Position numbers and translations under genes: made by a program. Shown here in pieces: positions 61,471-64,000 of a stretch of DNA of 64,000 nucleotides. Where the stretch lies: contig JAADIP010000042.1 in NCBI GenBank assembly GCA_013151275.1, positions 1 to 64,000 on the forward strand. The letters are read 5' to 3'. The number at the start of each line of letters is the position of its first letter. The first letter of the stretch is position 1. The DNA is from Calditrichota bacterium. Lineage in GTDB: Bacteria; Calditrichota; Calditrichia; Calditrichales; Calditrichaceae. Below the pieces are notes generated by a model that was not told the DNA's origin, searched no databases, and saw only the letters and a list, made by a program, of their open reading frames with translations.

Positions 61471-62320
61471 AGCGAATTTTTTCTTTCCGATTATTGACAC
61501 GTGGGCTGAATATTTTGAGAATCCTGACGAAGGTTTGGGTACGACCTACGAGCGGTTTTTGTTGCACGATTTTTTTCAAAGACTTAAAGAAGAATACAAA
61601 ATCGAAAGCGTTTTGGAAGCGCCTTCTTTCGGAATGACGGGAGTGAGCGGAATAAACAGCCTGTGGTGGGGCGGCGAAAAGATTCAAACCGTTGTTGTTG
61701 ACAACGTTGTTGAAAGGTTAAAGTTGTCCAAAAAGGTCTGGGAGCGATTAAATCTGAAAGCAGGTTTTTTAGCCCTGAATAAATTTGATAAACTCCCCTT
61801 CAAAGATCAAAGCTTTGATCTCTGCTGGAATTTTGCCGGACTATGGTTTGTGAACGATTTGGATTGTTTTTTAACGGAGTTCGCCCGCATTGCGCGCAAG
61901 GTTATTTTTATCAGTATTCCCAATCGATTCGGTTTGGGCTATCAGATACGCCTCCGTTTGCCGGGAAGCGCAAAACCCGATTTGAATTTCGCCAATTTAA
62001 AGGAAAAACGAATCATTAAAAAATTGGACGCTTCGGACTGGAAATTAAAGGAAAAGGGATATTTTGATATTCCCCCGTGGCCCGATTTCCCCTTGAAAAA
62101 AGAGGTTTTGTTTGACAGATTGAAACTGAGTTTTTTAATTAAACGTTTCGGAAATAAAAAGAATGATTCCGGCAGAGGTATGAGCATTCTTGATTATTTT
62201 TCCGGAGAACGCCCGAAATTAAAAGAAGAGGTTCTGAAATTCGGATTTTTGGAGAAGGCTCCTTTCCCCATCAGGCAGTTGTGGGCGCATCATCGATATT
62301 TAATTTTTACCAAGGAGTAA
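61460..62320 (+). CDS. SAM-dependent methyltransferase-like protein
   Basis: A 286-residue class I methyltransferase-like protein. The SAM motif I region reads SVLEAPSFGMTGVSGI, a divergent form of the usual E/DxGxGxG. Later motifs are VVVDNVVERLKLSKKVWE, KLPFKDQSFDLCWNFAGLW (motif IV) and ARIARKVIFISIPN. It may methylate a sugar in the repeat unit. The divergence of motif I leaves activity open. The ATG at 61460 has CGGGAGAG upstream; the gene overlaps the epimerase gene. Confidence 0.78.
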   Translation: MKNKANFFFPIIDTWAEYFENPDEGLGTTYERFLLHDFFQRLKEEYKIESVLEAPSFGMTGVSGINSLWWGGEKIQTVVVDNVVERLKLSKKVWERLNLKAGFLALNKFDKLPFKDQSFDLCWNFAGLWFVNDLDCFLTEFARIARKVIFISIPNRFGLGYQIRLRLPGSAKPDLNFANLKEKRIIKKLDASDWKLKEKGYFDIPPWPDFPLKKEVLFDRLKLSFLIKRFGNKKNDSGRGMSILDYFSGERPKLKEEVLKFGFLEKAPFPIRQLWAHHRYLIFTKE

Positions 62321-62321
62321 G

Positions 62322-63218
62322 ATGGTCTCTGTAATAATTCCTTCATATAATTCGGAAAAGACGATTGCCCGCTGTTTGCTTTCCTTAAAATCACAAACCT
62401 ATGAAGGAGACTATGAGATCATTCTCGTTGACAGCTCCGAGGACGGCACGCCTCAAATTGTGAAAGAGCGGTTTCCGGAAATCGATTTTTATCATTTCGA
62501 GCAAAAGACGGATCCCGGAACAGCCAGAAATTACGGTATCGAAAAGAGTCGCGGAGAAATCATTTGTTTTATCGATTCGGATTGTGAAGCGGCTTCGGAT
62601 TGGCTGGATCAACTGGTATCCATTCACGAATCCTATCACTATGAGGGGATCGGCGGCTCGATAGCAAACGGTAACGAACCCGATGCGGAAGTAGCCTGGG
62701 CGGGCTATATGGCGGAATTCAGAGAATTTTTGCCCGAATATCCGCCGAGAGAAGTGGAGCATATTCCCACATGCAATATTTCCTACAAAAGAAAAGTTTT
62801 CGAGCGCTTCGGGAAATTCAACCCGTCTTTTTATCCGCAGGAAGATCTGGAATTCAACTATCGATTGAGAGAAAACGGCGGCACCATTTTCTTTAATCCT
62901 GCGGCGCGGGTGTACCATAATCACCGAACCGGTTTTCGTTCCTTTTTACAACATCAAAAACGCGTTGGTGAGGTTACTTCGCAGTTATTGCGAATTTTAC
63001 CCTTGGATGGCGCGTTTTTAGCGCGAAACCGCTGGTTAGCGCTAATGGGCGTTCCGATTTTACCGATTGTAAAATTCTGGAGGACGATTAAGATTTTTAA
63101 AAAGTGGAAACCGGAATTATTAATAAAGCACCCGATGGCTGTGTTAATTTTGGCAATCGGGTTGATCCCCTGGGCTTGGGGATTCCTTTTGGGAGCATGG
63201 AATAATATCGATGAGTAA
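62322..63218 (+). CDS. Family 2 glycosyltransferase
   Basis: A 298-residue GT2 with VSVIIPSYNSEKTIARCLLSL, VDSSEDGTP, GTARNYGIEKSRGEIICFIDSDC (D-x-D site), NISYKRKVFERFGKF and YPQEDLEFNYRLRENGGTIFF. One C-terminal hydrophobic stretch (LLIKHPMAVLILAIGLIPWAWGF) could anchor it. AAGGAG at the end of the methyltransferase gene serves as ribosome site. Confidence 0.92.
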   Translation: MVSVIIPSYNSEKTIARCLLSLKSQTYEGDYEIILVDSSEDGTPQIVKERFPEIDFYHFEQKTDPGTARNYGIEKSRGEIICFIDSDCEAASDWLDQLVSIHESYHYEGIGGSIANGNEPDAEVAWAGYMAEFREFLPEYPPREVEHIPTCNISYKRKVFERFGKFNPSFYPQEDLEFNYRLRENGGTIFFNPAARVYHNHRTGFRSFLQHQKRVGEVTSQLLRILPLDGAFLARNRWLALMGVPILPIVKFWRTIKIFKKWKPELLIKHPMAVLILAIGLIPWAWGFLLGAWNNIDE

Positions 63219-64000
63219 ACAACGCGCTTTAGTGATCATTCCCACGTGGAATGAGGCGAAGAATATCGGTCAACTGTTGAAAGAGATTGTTGATAACTAT
63301 CCGCAGGTGGATGTGCTGGTTGTGGATGCCCAATCGGAAGACGGCACCGGGAAAATTGTGGAAGAAATGAGTAAGCAACATCCGCAAATAAGGCTGATTA
63401 CGCAGAAAGAACAGGGAAAATTCGGGAACGCCTTAAAGTTGGGTTTTAAATACGCAATTGAACACGGGTACGATCCGGTTTTGACGATGGACGGCGATCT
63501 TTCACATTCTCCGCGATACATTAAAGAATTTCTCGAAAAATCGGAGCGATACGACCTGGTGATCGGAAGCCGTTACATCGACGGCGTGCGGGTGGAAGGC
63601 TGGCGATTCCGCAAACTTTTAATAAGTAAATTAGCCAATATGTTTGTTTCTTACGTGCTGGTAAAACCGATATGGGATTTCACCTCGGGATACCGTTGTT
63701 ACCGAAAAACTTTTCTGGAGTCCATCAATCTGGACGAATTATACACCGAAGCCTATATTATTCAGATTCAACTATTGCACTTGGCTTACCAGAATCATTT
63801 TCGGGTTAAAGAGATTCCTTTTATTTACAAAGGTACTCCGGACGCGGTTTCAAAGGTAAGCAAGCACACACGGCACAAGACCTTTAGATATGTTTTTAAA
63901 TTTCGCGCTCCCCTCTGGGAAATTTTCCGCCACCTGGTTTATCTAAAACGCGAATACGAACGGTTTGTCGATGAATACGACGAGTTTGTAAATCCGCCAG
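63211..64000 (+). CDS. Dolichyl-phosphate mannosyltransferase-like family 2 glycosyltransferase, partial (runs off right edge)
   Basis: The frame starts at ATG 63211, overlaps the preceding gene by eight bases and continues without a stop to the window end (263 codons). Motifs: ALVIIPTWNEAKNIGQLLKEI, VDAQSEDGTGKIVEE, VLTMDGDLSHSPRYIKEF (D-x-D), VIGSRYIDGVRVEGW and DFTSGYRCYRKTFLE. This is the DPM1/polyprenol-phosphate sugar transferase pattern: transfer of a sugar from a nucleotide donor to polyprenyl phosphate. The extent past the edge and any C-terminal membrane domain cannot be seen. Confidence 0.92.
   Translation, partial: MSKQRALVIIPTWNEAKNIGQLLKEIVDNYPQVDVLVVDAQSEDGTGKIVEEMSKQHPQIRLITQKEQGKFGNALKLGFKYAIEHGYDPVLTMDGDLSHSPRYIKEFLEKSERYDLVIGSRYIDGVRVEGWRFRKLLISKLANMFVSYVLVKPIWDFTSGYRCYRKTFLESINLDELYTEAYIIQIQLLHLAYQNHFRVKEIPFIYKGTPDAVSKVSKHTRHKTFRYVFKFRAPLWEIFRHLVYLKREYERFVDEYDEFVNPP

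Overview
The window is a contiguous, gene-dense bacterial chromosome segment, moderately AT-rich by eye. It has standard stop codons, several convincing TTG starts and signal peptides followed by outer-membrane beta-barrels, so the cell is Gram-negative. The gene mix (DUF3078-type barrel, BY-kinase exopolysaccharide locus, a fused TIGR03960/TIGR03936 radical SAM protein next to rng-rplU-rpmA, many two-component and PAS proteins) suggests the FCB superphylum, possibly Calditrichota. That placement is an inference, not something read from a marker gene. No rRNA, tRNA, CRISPR array or transposase was seen.

Layout. 1-387: tandem 120-bp and 22-bp repeats. 388-5333: a LiaF-like membrane protein, homoserine dehydrogenase, a zinc MDR oxidoreductase, a DksA/TraR-type regulator and a DUF6930/DUF7309-like protein. 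5552-7214: MntH followed at once by a UspA protein. 7761-9756: an OmpR-type regulator and histidine kinase pair, then two small envelope proteins and an LD-carboxypeptidase. 12410-16272: a PAS protein with no kinase domain and a REC-PAS-kinase-REC hybrid whose first receiver has Asn at the phosphorylation site. 16341-19672: an orphan FecCD permease, an SH3 lipoprotein, and YceI plus MarR on the minus strand, which share an upstream motif. 20156-30849: the housekeeping block, argR, radical SAM fusion, rng-rplU-rpmA, an outer-membrane protein, rplM-rpsI and rpsB-tsf-pyrH-frr, with recognisable promoters and terminators.

31178-64000 (running off the right edge) is one large exopolysaccharide locus. 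It starts with an initiating sugar-phosphate transferase, a STAS fusion protein, a Wza-like exporter and a Wzz/Wzc tyrosine kinase. It then has a FemAB-like and three other acyltransferase-like genes, a DegT aminotransferase, an acyl carrier protein, a flippase, a LarA-type racemase homolog, an exosortase-A-type O-antigen ligase broken by two frameshifts, eight glycosyltransferases, two deacetylase-like proteins, a small-molecule kinase-like protein, two heparinase II/III-like lyases, a sugar epimerase and a methyltransferase. The gene set resembles XrtA/exosortase-A loci, but no exosortase is present here. The combination of carrier protein, acyltransferases and LarA homolog suggests an unusual acyl or hydroxyacyl decoration of the polymer.

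The other unusual signal is in the gaps. Several long intergenic stretches (1-316, 5372-5417, 7300-7650, 13844-14240, 58876-59430) are built from short, repetitive word-like phrases, some shared between distant gaps and in both orientations. They look like a family of non-coding mosaic repeats rather than decayed genes.
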